From Portulaca oleracea (taxonomy: Eukaryota > Streptophyta > Magnoliopsida > Caryophyllales > Portulacaceae): DNA of 64,000 nt. Location: assembly GCA_029582165.1 (NCBI GenBank), contig CM055877.1, positions 6,067,855 through 6,131,854 of the forward strand, written 5' to 3'. The position numbers were made by a program, and so were the translations under genes. Below, piece after piece: positions 17,886 to 29,977 of this stretch. The notes under the pieces are model-generated. The model was not told where the DNA came from. It worked only from the letters and a program-made list of their open reading frames with translations, and ran no database searches. How positions within the stretch are numbered: the stretch's first letter is position 1; each line of letters opens with the position of its first letter.

Positions 17886-18320
17886 TAAAGAGGCTTATGG
17901 GAGGTGGGGGAACCAAAAATGTTTGACACTCAAATTACTTTTTTATCCTCCTTACATAATACTCCCTCTCTTCCGTATTAAGTGACACTTAAACTAACTT
18001 TTTTTGTTTCAAAATAATTGTCACTTTCCATTTCTCAATACCAAATTTAATTTTAACTTTAATAATTATGTTAATTTTTTACTTTTTCAATCAATAAAAA
18101 CTACTCCTACTCACATTCTCTCACTACCTACACTTTGGTTTCCGAAAAAACATCTTGGAAAATAATGTTATTTAATTATGCATGTAACCTTTTTAGTTAG
18201 ACCTTGGTATGTGAAAATTTTTGAAATATATCAATTAATATGGAATAGAGGGAGTATAAAGAATCTTATGGGGGTGGGGGAACGAAAAATGTTTGACACT
18301 CGAATTACTTTTTTTCCCTC
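17886..18320. repeat. Direct repeat of about 65 bases flanking a MITE
   Basis: A segment with GTGGGGGAACCAAAAATG, TTTGACACTC and AATTACTTTTT at 17886-17952 recurs at 18255-18320 with few changes. The Stowaway-type MITE at 17962-18254 lies between the two copies. Confidence 0.6.
17962..18254. mobile_element. Stowaway-type MITE
   Basis: Starts CTCCCTCTCTTCCGTATTAA and ends ATGGAATAGAGGGAG, with TA on each side. It is AT-rich and has no coding capacity. Confidence 0.75.
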
Positions 18321-18916
18321 AAATCTATATAATATATAATAGAAAAGGTAGTGGGCCCCATGAAATACTAAAAGGAGAGTAATTCTAGGTGATTTGACCA
18401 ATAGAAATTCAGACAAATAAATTAATTTTTTCCAATTTTTCTATTTTTTAAATTAATATTTTCAATCCATATTCTCCAACTTATTTTTCTCTCTCCTAGG
18501 CTTGATATTTACGGTATACTATATGAGCTTTGTGCTTGGATTTTATTATTTCTATTTTCTAGGTATGTTTATGGTTTAATTTTTCATTTTTCAAATTATA
18601 TTACATAGATTCCATAAATGGTGCATTACAAGGATTATATGCATGTTGGAATTAATGAAGTATAAAAAAATATATTTAATGAATTTTATGCTCCCACGGC
18701 GCCAATGAAATAATTCTCATCTATTGGATAATTATTCATTAGCTCGATTTAGGTAGCACGGGTAATACTTTTCTCACTTGAAAGGTAGACCTCTATATGT
18801 TATCTAATTTTATGCGTTTAGTATAAACAACTTATTATCATATCTTTCATTTAGTTAATATCTTTAATGTTGTGCTTTTTTAAAATAATACATATGTGTC
18901 ATACATTATGCATCAA

Positions 18917-18933
18917 TGCGAGCTTCGCACTAG
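18917..18933. other. Possible Helitron 3' end
   Basis: A five-base-pair hairpin (TGCGA GCT TCGCA) is followed immediately by CTAG. A candidate 5' end, TCTATATAATATATAATAG, starts at 18324. The base after CTAG is G, not the usual T, so support is weak. Confidence 0.25.
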
Positions 18934-19016
18934 GTTTATTGTAAATACGTATTATACAACTTTTTTTTTAGAGACTGTACTATACAATTTTATTTAAGCA
19001 TTTACTAGAACTGGGT

Positions 19017-19332
19017 AATAGGTCATGTCGTGTTGATTTTGTATTCATGTCGGAGTTAAACGGGTTGGAGAACCCTCAACATAAAACTTACCCATTAGAT
19101 AAATGGGTTGAAATTTCTTGACTTGAAACGTTTACTTAAATAAACGGATTAACCAGAACCTAAACCATTTAAAAATAGGTCATGTTGTGTCGGTTTTGTA
19201 TTCATGTCGGAGTTAAACGGGTTGGAGAACCCTCAACATGAAACTTACCCATTAGATAAATGGGTTGAAATTTCTTGACTTGAAACATTTACTTAAATAA
19301 ACGGGTTAACCAGAACCTAAATCATTTAACTC
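19017..19332. repeat. Tandem duplication, two copies, period 157 bases
   Basis: The unit starting AATAGGTCATG at about 19017 starts again at about 19174. Long stretches such as GTATTCATGTCGGAG and TTACCCATTAGATAAATGGG are shared, with only scattered substitutions. No ORF is involved. Confidence 0.85.
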
Positions 19333-19905
19333 AATGAGTTAAACGGATAAAGTTCGAGCAACCCGTTTACCTTTTAACATATATTATTTAATAATCATAC
19401 ACTTAGAAAAGACAAAATGCATTAGTTTCCATCATTTATTTAATATCAACCAATTCATTTCTTTTAACACATATATTATCTATCTACCCATTTTTTTTTT
19501 TTGGATCATATAACAAGAAAGACAATCAATCAATTACATAGGCATACTAATTTAGATGGATGGACAGAGAGATGAAGGAGGCAGATAGCTATAGGCTTTG
19601 GTATCTTATAATGCCAAATTTATATGAGAGAGGGAGTGCGTCGGTTAGGGTAAGAGTTAGGGTTTGGTTGCCATGGATTGGGCTAATATCTATTGTACAT
19701 ATTGGGTCGACTGGTGGTCTATTTAGTGAGACACTAGATATGACCCATTTCAGTTATTGATCAATATCCTCCTCTTAAAATTGTATTTAAATTTATCTAT
19801 TTAAATTGACCTATTCTCCTCATATTAATCCATCCATATATTATATTGTATTAACTTTTATCAATTTTAATATAAGTGAATAAATTTATACTAATTTAGT
19901 TCACT

Positions 19906-19932
19906 CCGTGCATCGCACGGGATGAGGCCTAG
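19906..19932 (+). mobile_element. Helitron 3' terminus
   Basis: A perfect six-base-pair hairpin CCGTGC-ATC-GCACGG (19906-19920) is followed after eight bases by CTAG (19929-19932) and then T. This matches the 3' end rule of plant Helitrons (GC-rich hairpin, CTRR, insertion before T). The 5' end was not identified with certainty, so the element's length is unknown. Confidence 0.5.
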
Positions 19933-20106
19933 TATTGAAAAAAAGATACAAGTAAAAAAATGTTTGAGTGATTTTTCATAGTAAACTCATATCTATATAT
20001 ATTTTTTTGAAAGGGATAAAGGGTGTGGATATAAATTTACGATAAAATAAAAGTTATTTTAGAGTGTCTTTTATTTAACTAGATGATTTTGAGTATCACA
20101 ACAAAG

Positions 20107-20903
20107 GGAGCGTTTGGTGCCCTATTGTTGACTGTTGGTTGTTTTTACCGTTATTGCTTTGTTAATTGTTTGACTTTTCGATCGCTTTATTAAATTTTGT
20201 ATTGCTTTGTATAAAAGAGTGTTTGGTAGAGTTAGATGTTTGTAGGATGAAATTTTCTCCTGATTTTCAATTGTATTCTTGGCTTTATTTTTAGTGTTTT
20301 TAACATTATGATTTTTTAAATTCATTTTTTGGTTTTTTTGTCCATATTGTAATCCATTTTTAGGTTTAACATTATGATTTATATTCATTTTTAGTTTTTT
20401 TTTATCCCGGTGTACTTTTATAATTTAATGTAGATATTTTATAATTATTTGTAGAAATTACACTATTCTAAAAAATAGATATATGTATAATCAATTAGTA
20501 ACTACATTGTCAACATAAACCATAATGACAATATGAGTGTCTTATCTAAATTAATAGGACAAACAAATAAACTAGGAGATTTTGAACACAAGTATCATTA
20601 TACATAAATCCAATTGTCCAAAAGGATAAGAAACGCAAATGAAGAAAAACTACTAAGATTATTTTAATGACAAATTTTTGTAATTTTTGTGAATTAGATA
20701 GTCAATATGGTAATTTAAAATATAAAAAGCCAACAACTATTTACAAAAAGCTACTCATAGTAGCTTTTTACAAATTGGCTTTTTGGGGACAAAAAAATAG
20801 TTGAATCTGCCAACTTACCAAACAACCCAATTTGGCATATTGAAAGTCAAACAACCAAAAACCCTCCAAAAAATCATCCAAAAAGTCGGGCACCAAACGC
20901 TCC
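20107..20903. mobile_element. Non-autonomous TIR element (about 0.8 kb), superfamily unsure
   Basis: Perfect terminal inverted repeats GGAGCGTTTGGTGCCC and GGGCACCAAACGCTCC bound the segment, and CAAAG is present on both sides (20102-20106, 20904-20908). If the leading G is counted in the repeat, the duplication would be only AAA. A subterminal palindrome AAAAAGCTACT/AGTAGCTTTTT lies at about 20746-20771. The AT-rich inside has only short chance ORFs. Confidence 0.7.
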
Positions 20904-20908
20904 CAAAG

Positions 20909-21324
20909 TCCTACATGTTCCAGTTTGAGTTTGATAAGACTAGCATGTTTCAGAACTCAATTGGATGGTAAAAATAAAATTGAATAATTCATTTCTTAAG
21001 TTTAACTTTAAACAATGAACAAAAAGATATAACTCCAACATACTCACTATCACTATGTGTCCAATTAATTGCAATGAATAAGAACATTATAAAATAATAT
21101 AGCTCTTATTGTAAAGTTCTAAATATTCTTTCTCTTAAGTAACAGTTTAGATAGGTTTTCAAACAAATTCGCAATTTATTTGAAAGAGGGTAATGACGTA
21201 ACTCTTAAGGCCTTGTTCTTTTGATAGATGCATAAAACTTTGAGTAGGTTTAGATAGAAGCAAGTGATGAGTTGTCATATCTAAAATTTATATAATCCCA
21301 TAGCACCCCATAAATTGATAAATA
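20909..21324. other. Spacer left of the Copia element
   Basis: AT-rich sequence with no recognised gene or repeat end. The last five bases, AAATA (21320-21324), are the left copy of the Copia target duplication. Confidence 0.5.
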
Positions 21325-22054
21325 TGTTGGAGGAAAGAGAGTGAACGGTATATAAAACAATGGAAACTCGCTTGGATAACGCTAAGAGTTGTGGCCTTGA
21401 ACTCACTTTCCTTAAGAACTATTTATTATACCGTAAATGTTCAAAGGGATAAAACTTAGCACTTGTAACACTCAAGAAATAGATTCTCACTTGAATCACT
21501 CTAGTATAGCTGCAGTCTAGACAAGAATGAGGTTGTGATTAGCTTAGAATGGTGTGTCTTAAATAGCCTAGGATGTCTCCTATTTATAGGAGATTACCAC
21601 CCACTTTAGGATACCCTAGTCAAAGGGTAATCAAGAGCCTTAATGATGAGATTATGTCCTTAATATGACCTTGATCAAGTCAAGTCATATAGCTGTTGCA
21701 ATCTCAGCATAATCGTGCTTAATGACGATATCAAGCACTAATTACACAAAATCATATAGCCGTTAGCAATTAATACAATCCTGCCTTCAACACGACCCGT
21801 GTTGAATCAACACGATCCGTGTTGGCTCAACACGACCCATGTTGGCTCAACACGACCCGTATTGATCCAACACGACCCGTGTTGAGCGCAGGAATTGTTT
21901 CCTTGCTCTCTGGAAGACAACACGACCCGTGTTGCTTCCTGTTTCACCCGTGTTGATCATATTCTTATTGTTTCACTTATATATGATCCTTATACTTGAT
22001 ATACTTTATTTTTTAGGCTATATAATTGTCTTATACTCGGAAATATATCCAACA
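21325..22054 (-). repeat. 3' LTR of the Copia element (left copy)
   Basis: 730 bases, from TGTTGGAGG to ATCCAACA on the plus strand. Near 21572-21590 TCCTATTTATAGGAGA holds the TATA region in antisense. The palindrome array CAACACGACCCGTGTTG and variants occupies about 21789-21953, and is longer than in the other LTR. Confidence 0.9.
21789..21953. repeat. Array of CAACACGACCCGTGTTG palindromes in the LTR
   Basis: About six units, each with arms CAACACG and CGTGTTG, spaced about 20 bases apart (variants have GATCC, CCAT or GTAT). The last unit is separated by an extra segment of about 45 bases. The same array in the other LTR (about 27188-27285) has about four units, so copy number has changed since insertion. 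Confidence 0.8.
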
Positions 22055-22642
22055 ATCCCCCGCTATTTCAAGAGTATGTAAAACCCTTGAAATAACTTTA
22101 CTTAAGAGGCTTATACCCCCCGCTATTTGAGATATACCTTAACTTATAATCACCAGAGAATCCTTAAAACATATGCCTAATGAAAAGTAGATTACTCTTT
22201 GAACTTTTCAATTAGTGTATATGAGCCAAATTTGTATCCAAATCACAAAGTAGACATAGCTTTGAACTTTGGATTTATATTGACCAACTATACTCATAAT
22301 ACACATATATTTTAAATCTTGAGTGTAGATACCTTGACACTATTATCCGGCCTTGTGTCCTTATCCTTCATAAGTGTTTCGGAACCTTAGCTCATAGTTC
22401 CTTTATGCGGCCACACATTACACTTACATAGGTAGACTTTGTAATTATACCACCCCTGTGATTAGGCTTTCCACAAAGTCTATTAAGAGTACTAATACTC
22501 ATCCTCTAGTCATTACAGATTTTAAGCATCACTGGTCCTTGGGATAAAATCGATGCTTCCTACTAATTTAAGCAACTCCGTACTCATTTGAACTTTAGAA
22601 ATTGGTGGTATTCCAATTCGTAAAGTTGAGTCTTTGTTGCGA

Positions 22643-25600
22643 TTAGTAGTACTTTGAGCTACAACCCATCCCCTTTGAAGTACTTATTATCAAATCTTTA
22701 GTCAATCCTTTGGTTAAAGAATCGGCTATATTTTCTTTTGATTTGACATAACTTAGAGTCACTACTCCATCCCTTATAAGTTGATGTATGTAAGCATATC
22801 TTAAACCAATATGCCTTGACTTGCCATTGTAGACATGACTATATACTACATCAAGAGTAGACTTGCTATCACAATGAATTGAGATAGGAGCCATTGGCTT
22901 ATACCAAACCGATATTTCCAATAATAAATTCCTTAACCACTCCGCTTCCTTACAAGCATCATATAATGCTACTAATTCCGAAGACATAGTGGAGTCCGCT
23001 ATGTTAGCTTGTTTCTTAGAACCCCAAGAAACCGCTCCACCTCCTAAAAGGAACACCCATCCACTAGTAAAAGAGAAATCTCCTTTATTAATCCAACTCG
23101 CGTCCGAGTAACCTTCTAATATCGAAGGTTCTCCTTTATATGTGAGTTGATAACTTTTAGTACCAGCTAAATATCTTAATACTCTCCGAATTGCAAACCA
23201 ATGCATATTACTCGAATTACTTGTAAACCTACTTAACATACAAATTGCATAAGCAATGTCTGGCCTTGTACTTGTCATAGCATACATGAGACTTCCAATC
23301 AACTTAGCATACTCAAGTTGATTAACCGGAGAACCCAAATTTTTCTCTAGTTTCTTACTTGAATCATATGGAGTTACAGCTGGATATAACTTATCACCTC
23401 CAAACTTATTCAATACTTTCTCAATGTAATGCTCTTGAGATAAACTTATCTTATCATTATTTCTAATGATCTTAATACCAAGAATTACATCCGCTTCACC
23501 CATGTCCTTCATAGAGAACTTTGAGGATAGAAATTCTTTTGTCTTATTAACTTGTTCCATGTCGGTCCCGAAGATCAACATATCATCAACGTATAGGCAT
23601 ATAATCACCCCTTTTCCATTCTCAAACTTAGAGTATATGCACTTATCCGATTCATTGATCTTATAACCACTTGAAAGCACTACTTCATCAAACTTTTGAT
23701 GCCATTGCTTAGGTGCTTGCTTAAGTCCATATAAGGACCTTATAAGTTTACAAACTTTCTTTTCTTGACCTTCAACAACAAACCCTTCGGGTTGTTCCAT
23801 ATACACCTCCTCTTCTAGTTCTCCATTTAAGAATGTCGTTTTGACATCCATTTGATGGATCACTAGCTTATGGATAGTGGCTAAAGCTATCAATACACGT
23901 ATTGAAGCTATCCTAGCCACCGGTGCATATGTATCAAAGTAGTCAATACCATACTTTTGAGTAAAGCCCCTTACAACCAACCGAGCTTTATACCTCTCAA
24001 CGGTACCATCTACTTTCCTTTTCCTTTTAAAGATCCACTTAGAGTTAATTGGTTTACTTCCCGGAGAAAGGTCAACCAATATCCAAACATTGTTTTCCAT
24101 AATCGAATCAATCTCATCTTATACCGCTTCTTTCCACAAAGAAGCATCATGAGATTGCATAGCTTCTTTAAAAGCTTTAGGATCCTCATTTATGTTGTAC
24201 ATACATAGGGTCTCACTTTCAACTGAGTCCCTTGAACCTTCTACTAAATAAACATAGAAGTCCGAACCAAAGTCTTTTGGTTTCCTTGATCTTTTACTCC
24301 TTCTTAACTCAATACTTTCATCTTCTTCATCATGAATAACCTCATGAGTTGGAAGACCATCTTGTATGGATATACCCTCAAGATTTTCATCTTGAGGCTC
24401 AATTAAAGGAACAATATCTTGAATTACTTCTTTAGGTCTAGGAATTGAAGAGAACCTAGTCTCATCAAAAATTGCATCTATTGATTCCATAACGGTATTC
24501 ACTGAAATGTACTCATTTGGCTCAACCACCAAAAACCTATAAGCTTTGCTATCTTGAGCATAGCCTATAAAGATGCACTCAATTCCTCTTTCACCTAATT
24601 TTTTTTTCTTAGGTTCCGGGACTCTTACAATAGCCCTACAACCCCAAATCTTAAAATACTTAAGATTTGGCTTTCTTTTGTTCCATAGCTCATATGGGGT
24701 ACTAGAATTCCCTTTGAATGGAACTCTATTCAAAATATAACAAGCCATTAGCATGGCTTCACCCCAAAATTCATTACTTAAACCGGAGTTTGACAACATA
24801 GAATTCACCATTTCTTTTAAAGTTCTATTTTTCCTTTCCGCAACCCCATTTTGTTGTGGTGTATACGGGACGGTTGTCTCATGAACAATGCCCGTTTCTT
24901 GGAAAAACTTTGGATCATAATATTCCCCTCCCCTATCGGATCTTAAAGTTTTAATCAAGGTCTCACATTGAAGTTCACTTCTAGTTTTGTAAACTCTAAA
25001 CTTTTCAAGTGTTTCATCTTTAGAACTCAAAAGATAAACTTGACAATATCTAGAATAATCATCAATGAATGTCACATAATACTTCTTACCACCTATTGAA
25101 GGTGTACTATGAAAATCTCCTAAATCACTATGAATTAAATCAAGCAATTTAGAAGTTCTTTTTACACTTGAGAATGAACTTTTGGTGATTTTATTAAGCA
25201 TGCATGTCTTACACTTTTCTATGTCATCATTCAACTTAGGAATCAAATCAAGATTAGACATTTCTTTCAACTTTGAAAAGTTCACATGTCCTAATCTAGC
25301 ATGCCATAGAAAAAAGACTTATTCAAAGTAGACACATGCATATAAGCGGAAATCATGTCATCTTTATTACTTTTTGCATTCAATTTAAACATCTCCCCAT
25401 AAGCATATCCCTTCCCTACAAAAGTCCCACCCTTGGAAAGTACATAATTATCTCCATCATAAACTTGCATAAAACCAAACTTGCTAAGGAGATAACCGGA
25501 TACAAGATTCTTACATACTTCCGGAGCTAAATACACGTCATTTAAAAGCAAAGATTTACCGGAAGTGAAAACAAGTTCCACTTGCCCAATGCCTTCAACT

Positions 25601-26709
25601 TTGACCGGATGGTTATTGCCCATGTAGAGTTTCACACCATCATCCGCCGGTTTGAGAGTCTTGAATAAACTCTTGTCAATGCAAACATGCCTTAACGCAC
25701 CCGAGTCTATGTACCAATCATTACAACCAATGGATACCATATTAATATGATCTTTAATCATGGCCACGAAGGAATTGGGTTCCTTCTCCTTACTCTTGCC
25801 CATAGATGTATCTTTGTTCAAAAGAACATGCTTCTTTTTCCATTGGTAACACTCTCTCTTTGTGTGCCCCAGTTTGCCACATTCCCAACAAACTTGCTTA
25901 GGCTTTTGAATTCCCTTGCTAGTTTTGTTGTGGCTCTTGTTCTTATTCTTGTTTCCCTTATTCTCTTGCACCATATGGACCTTAGATTGCTCTTTGGTAC
26001 CATCTTGTAGGCGTAACTCCTCTTCAATCCGAAGATGGTTAGCCAAACCTTCAAGAGACATAGCCTCTTTCCGGTGCATGAGAGCCCTTTTAGTTTCATT
26101 CCAAGAAGAAGGTAGCTTGTCAATAATAGAGGATACGATTATGGTTTCATCCATGTTCAAATTGTGTTGCTTGAAGTTACTTAAAATACGTTGAATCTCA
26201 TGGAATTGGTCTAGAATTTTCCTATTATCATCCATCTTAAATTTCATGAATTGACTAACAAGAAAATTCTTACTTAATGCATCTTCCGACATGTACTTAG
26301 CTTTAAGCATCTCCCAAAGCTTCTTTGCCGTCTCCACATGTTGATACACATCGAAGAGGGTGTCGCTCATCCCGTTGAGAATGCATCCTCTACAAATGTA
26401 GTCATCATTCTCCATCTTGAGCCTTTGCCGAGTAGCCTCCGCATCTTCCACGGACGTCTTTATTTGATCGTTACTCCCATCTCCCGTGGAACTCTTGACG
26501 ATTGCATCCTCTTTTGGAGACTCCTCGGTTGTCACCTTCTCGGCCGAAGGTTCTTGATTCACCTTGGGAGAAATCTCAATGTTAAGCACATATGCCACAT
26601 TGAGAGTCGTTAGCAAAAAATGCATCTTGCTTTGCCAACGTCGGAAATCCACTCCTTTAAAGCGCTCTAACTTTTGGAAGTTGCTAGACATATCACGTAG
26701 CGAGGCCAT
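22643..26709 (-). pseudogene. Copia gag-pol with one frameshift and one internal stop
   Basis: Gag begins at 26709 (MASLRDMSSNFQKLERFKG). A CCHC zinc knuckle CWECGKLGHTKREC lies near 25890 and a protease DSGA motif (WYIDSGALRH) near 25715. Integrase is at about 24650-25290: HSDLGDFHS, FIDDYSRYCQVY, LRSDRGGEYYD and TPQQNGVAERKNRT, the expected D-D-E signature. RT follows with YVDDMLIFG near 23570, and RNase H with YSDASWINKGD and CDSKSTLDVVY, ending at 22643. The gag-protease frame is lost in a T-run at about 25308-25316 (one extra base). A TAA at 24119-24121 stops the integrase-RT frame. The other domains read through, so decay is slight. Confidence 0.9.
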
Positions 26710-26729
26710 TTCTAAATAGTTCTTAAGAT
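26710..26729 (-). promoter_or_regulatory. Very short leader between 5' LTR and gag, no usual primer-binding site
   Basis: The 20 bases between the LTR and the gag ATG read ATCTTAAG... on the minus strand. They do not contain TGGTATCAGAGC or another recognisable tRNA 3'-end complement. The leader has probably been deleted, or an unusual primer is used. Confidence 0.5.
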
Positions 26730-27385
26730 TGTTGGAGGAAAGAGTGTGAACGGTATATAAAACAATGGAAACTCGCTTGGATAACGCTAAGAGTTGTGGC
26801 CTTGAACTTACTTTCCTTAAGAACTATTTACTATACCGTAAATGTTCAAAGGGATAAAACTTAGCACTTGTAACACTCAAGAAATAGATTCTCACTTGAA
26901 TCACTCTAGTATAGCTGCAGTCTAGACAAGAATGAGGTTGTGATTAGCTTAGAATGGTGTGTCTCAAATAGCCTAGGATGTCTCCTATTTATAGGAGATT
27001 ACCACCCACTTTAGGATACCCTAGTCAAAGGGTAATCAAGAGCCTTAATGATGAGATTATGTCCTTAATATGACCTTGACCAAGTCATATAGCTGTTGCA
27101 ATCTCAGCATAATCGTGCTTAATGACGATATCAAGCACTAATTACACAAAATCATATAGCCGTTAGCAATTAATACAATCCTGCCTTCAACATGACCCGT
27201 GTTGAATCAACACGGTCCGTGTTGGCTCAACACGACCCGTGTTGATCCAACACGACCCGTGTTGTTTCCTGTTTCACCCGTGTTGATCATATTCTTATTG
27301 TTTCACTTATATATGATCCTTATACTTGATATACTTTATTCTTTAGGCTATATAATTGTCTTATACTCTTGAAATATATCCTACA
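26730..27385 (-). repeat. 5' LTR of the Copia element (right copy)
   Basis: 656 bases, TGTTGGAGG to ATCCTACA on the plus strand. It is shorter than the left LTR, mainly through fewer palindrome units, with scattered substitutions elsewhere. Confidence 0.9.
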
Positions 27386-27828
27386 AAATACAAATAACAT
27401 TTTCAAATATAAATGTTTGTATAACTTAATAATTCAATAAACAACACTAACATTTCAACAACAAAATCCTAGGAATTAAGTTCATTCCACCATCTTTACA
27501 TGGACAAAGGCCAAAAGCCTCCTTGGCTAAAAACACCACTAAACTAGTAAATGATTCCAACCCCTATGTATAATTTGGAACCAAAATTAACCAAAAACGT
27601 AACAAAATTGAAAAACAAAAAGGAAAAAAAATACCTTTGAACATTTAACAACCCTGTGGTAAAACACTTGCTAACCAACCAACCAACACCACAAAAAATT
27701 TACATACCCCTTCAAAACCAAAAATCATTTCCCAAATGACACCCCAAAATCACTCTTTTTCTTTCCTTTTTTTTTTTCTTTCTTTCCTTTCGTTCCTTTT
27801 TTTTTTTTTCCTTTTGTTTTCTCCTATG
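27386..27828. other. Spacer between Copia element and ROH1-like gene
   Basis: AT- and C-rich sequence with homopyrimidine runs at about 27755-27825. It probably includes the 3' UTR of the minus-strand ROH1-like gene. Nothing else is recognised. Confidence 0.4.
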
Positions 27829-29629
27829 CTATACATTTGGATTGCAATATTTGGTAGCACGATCAAAGAGCTCAATGACATCAGCCCTACTCTTAACCAG
27901 CCTGTTAAACACCTCCCTAATCTGCCTCTGCAGTGGGCCCAGCCCCTCCTCCATTTTCCGGCACACTTCCGCCAGCCTGGCCACCAGCGCCGCCATCTCG
28001 GCCTCCTTCTCCTCCTCCATCGGGTAATGAAAATTGTCCACCAGGTCAGCGATTGCATGGGCCAGCTTCTCGGCCCGCGCTACCTCATCCAAAAGCCCAC
28101 TGGACCCCTTCTTCTCCTTCCTCTTCCACTCCTCAGCGATCCGCTCCTGGAGCCCGCTCAGCGCGTGGGCCCAGCCCAGATTCTTCGGGATCGGGACGTG
28201 GGTCCCGAGCCCGGCCCGGTCCTGGCATGGGATGCAGGCCACTAGGGCCCACATCACTAACGCCAGGACCACGCTCATGATGTACACGCTCAGCGCCAGG
28301 CTGGACTCCCCGCCACGTGGCGCGTACAGGTTGGACGAGATCGCCTGGACTTGCTTGGCGGCCGACCAGTTTTTCGCCACGCTCCAGGAGAGGGACCGGA
28401 AGTTCGGCGCGTGGTGGCGAACCTTGGCGGACGCGCCGCCGCCGCTGCCGCCGCGACGGCCGAACGACCAGGAGCGCTCGGTGGTCTTCCCGGCGGAGTC
28501 TTTCTCGTCGACGACGACGGAGGGCAGCACCGCCGCCAGTGCACGTCTTGCTCTCCGAATCTGCCGGGGGAAACATTTTCAGTTTTTTTTTTTTGGCTTT
28601 ACGAATTATTGCAGCAGAAATTCGATCGAATGGGAAATAAAGGAAAAATCAATCAAAGCTAGAGACTCGATTCAATCGAAAGCAAGGGTTTCTTTCTGGG
28701 CGAACCAATTGAAGTTGTCAAATTGGGGATTCTTGTTCAAGTCAAAATTCTCAGAGTTGCCGAATTGACTTCAAAACTAAAGCTCTCTGGGTAGAATTCG
28801 ACCCAAATTATCAAATTAGGGATTTTCCCATTTCAACCCAAAAACTCAAAACTCCAACAAAGCCCTTTTCAAGTCACATAACAAATTAGGCATTCCCATT
28901 TCAAACCAAAACCCAAAAATTCAACCAAGCCCTTTTCAAATTACATACCCAGAATAGTTAATCAACCAAAAACTTTCTACTTCGAGATGGTATTCAAGTA
29001 TTCAACTCATCTACCCAACCCCCAATTCGGAAACAAATCATCAAAAATCAACAAATCCCCAAAACTTTGCCAAAAATCTCAACACCCATTTAGAAACAAA
29101 TCATCAAAATCAAAAAACCAGTCCAAAATTCCCAAAAAAAATTCAAAAAACTTACCTGTCCATCAGTAAATGGTCGCTGTTGAAGTGCCGCAACAACAAT
29201 CTGGGCCTGATTACACATAAACCTAACCGCTTCAACCCCATGCGTAACCGCATTACAGACATCCAAAGCTTTCACCGTTCTCTCCGAAACATCCGGAATC
29301 CAACGGTCCAGCGGGGGCTTCACAATCTGCGTCAAATCCTTGCCGTTCAACAACACCCCCTTGAACTCCGCCTCGCAGGTCACAAAAACCTCTAGAAGCT
29401 TCCTCACCCACGCAATCGATAGAAACACCTCGCCGCCGAAGGCGGCGACGGGAGAGGCGTCGCCGTCGTGGTCCGGCGGCGCTTGGAGGTAGGAGAATTG
29501 GTCGGAGATCAACTTGTAGAAGTGGTCAAGGTCCTCGACATGAGTATCGGGCTCCATGGAAGCAACCTGGTTTCGTCGGATACTTATCCGACCCAGGAAG
29601 TTTCCTTGATTCTCCGCGCCTGCCCACAT
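27829..29629 (-). CDS. ROH1: ROH1/BYPASS-type protein (DUF793 family)
   Basis: Two exons, 29156-29629 and 27829-28560, separated by a GT-AG intron of 595 bases, give 401 aa (Arabidopsis ROH1 is similar in size). The start MWAGAENQGNFLGRISIRRNQ is chosen because the family begins with a short polar segment before the RISIRRNQ motif; the frame stays open further upstream but that part is pyrimidine-rich leader. Exon 1 contains family segments such as LDHFYKLISDQFSYL and SIAWVRKLLEVFVTCEAEFK. Exon 2 has a hydrophobic segment at about residues 246-268 (SVYIMSVVLALVMWALVACI) and a C-terminal helical part with VARLAEVCRKMEEGLGPLQ. Arabidopsis ROH1 binds exocyst EXO70 subunits and affects polarised secretion; this role is inferred from family membership. 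Exon 2 is markedly GC-rich. Confidence 0.9.
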
Positions 29630-29977
29630 CGTGAAATCAAAATTTGATTTCGTAAAATAAAATTGGAGTTTGAGTTTCGATTTGTTTTCTGGGATTTTTT
29701 CTAGAGAGGGAAAGTGAAGATCGGAGAAGACAACAGAGACAGAAGAGGGAGGAGGGATGGGGGAATGAGGATTGAGGAGAGAGAAAGAGAGGGAGACAGG
29801 GGGAAGGTTGGAGGGGGTAATGAGAAAAAGTATACGGTTGACAGGTAAGTTAGGGAAGGAATAAATCAATGGATCAATGGAATTATTGTGCTTTATTTTT
29901 ACTTAAAATTTTATTTTGTATTCTTTTGTTGATTAAGATAGTGTTGTTTTATAATTCACTGTACTATTCGATATTAA
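29630..29977. promoter_or_regulatory. Upstream region of the ROH1-like gene
   Basis: On the gene's strand the first 170 bases are CT-rich (TCTCTCTTTCTCTCTCC-like), typical of plant 5' leaders and core promoters. At 29918-30045 a unit of about 63 bases containing TTCTTTTGTTGATTAAG and CACTGTACTATTCGATAT is tandemly duplicated. No gene is seen. Confidence 0.4.

Larger units (their letters stand above)
21325..27385 (-). mobile_element. Complete Ty1/Copia retrotransposon, minus orientation, target duplication AAATA
   Basis: Two LTRs (21325-22054 and 26730-27385) flank gag-pol sequence in the Copia order gag, protease, integrase, RT, RNase H on the minus strand. AAATA lies directly outside both ends (21320-21324 and 27386-27390), a perfect five-base site duplication. 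The polypurine tract AAATAGCGGGGGA (22055-22067) abuts the 3' LTR. Only 20 bases separate the 5' LTR from the gag ATG, and no tRNA-Met primer-binding site is seen there. The LTRs are very similar by eye apart from an internal palindrome array, so insertion looks fairly recent. It sits between the MDAR and ROH1 genes. Confidence 0.93.

Noticed and set aside
19560..19760. 66-codon frame starting MDREMKEADSYR
   Set aside because: Short, AT-rich repeat context, no domain or splice context.
27736..28280. Long plus-strand open frames with proline- and serine-rich translations
   Set aside because: They are antisense to the GC-rich exon 2 of the ROH1-like gene, which has clear family similarity and splice sites.
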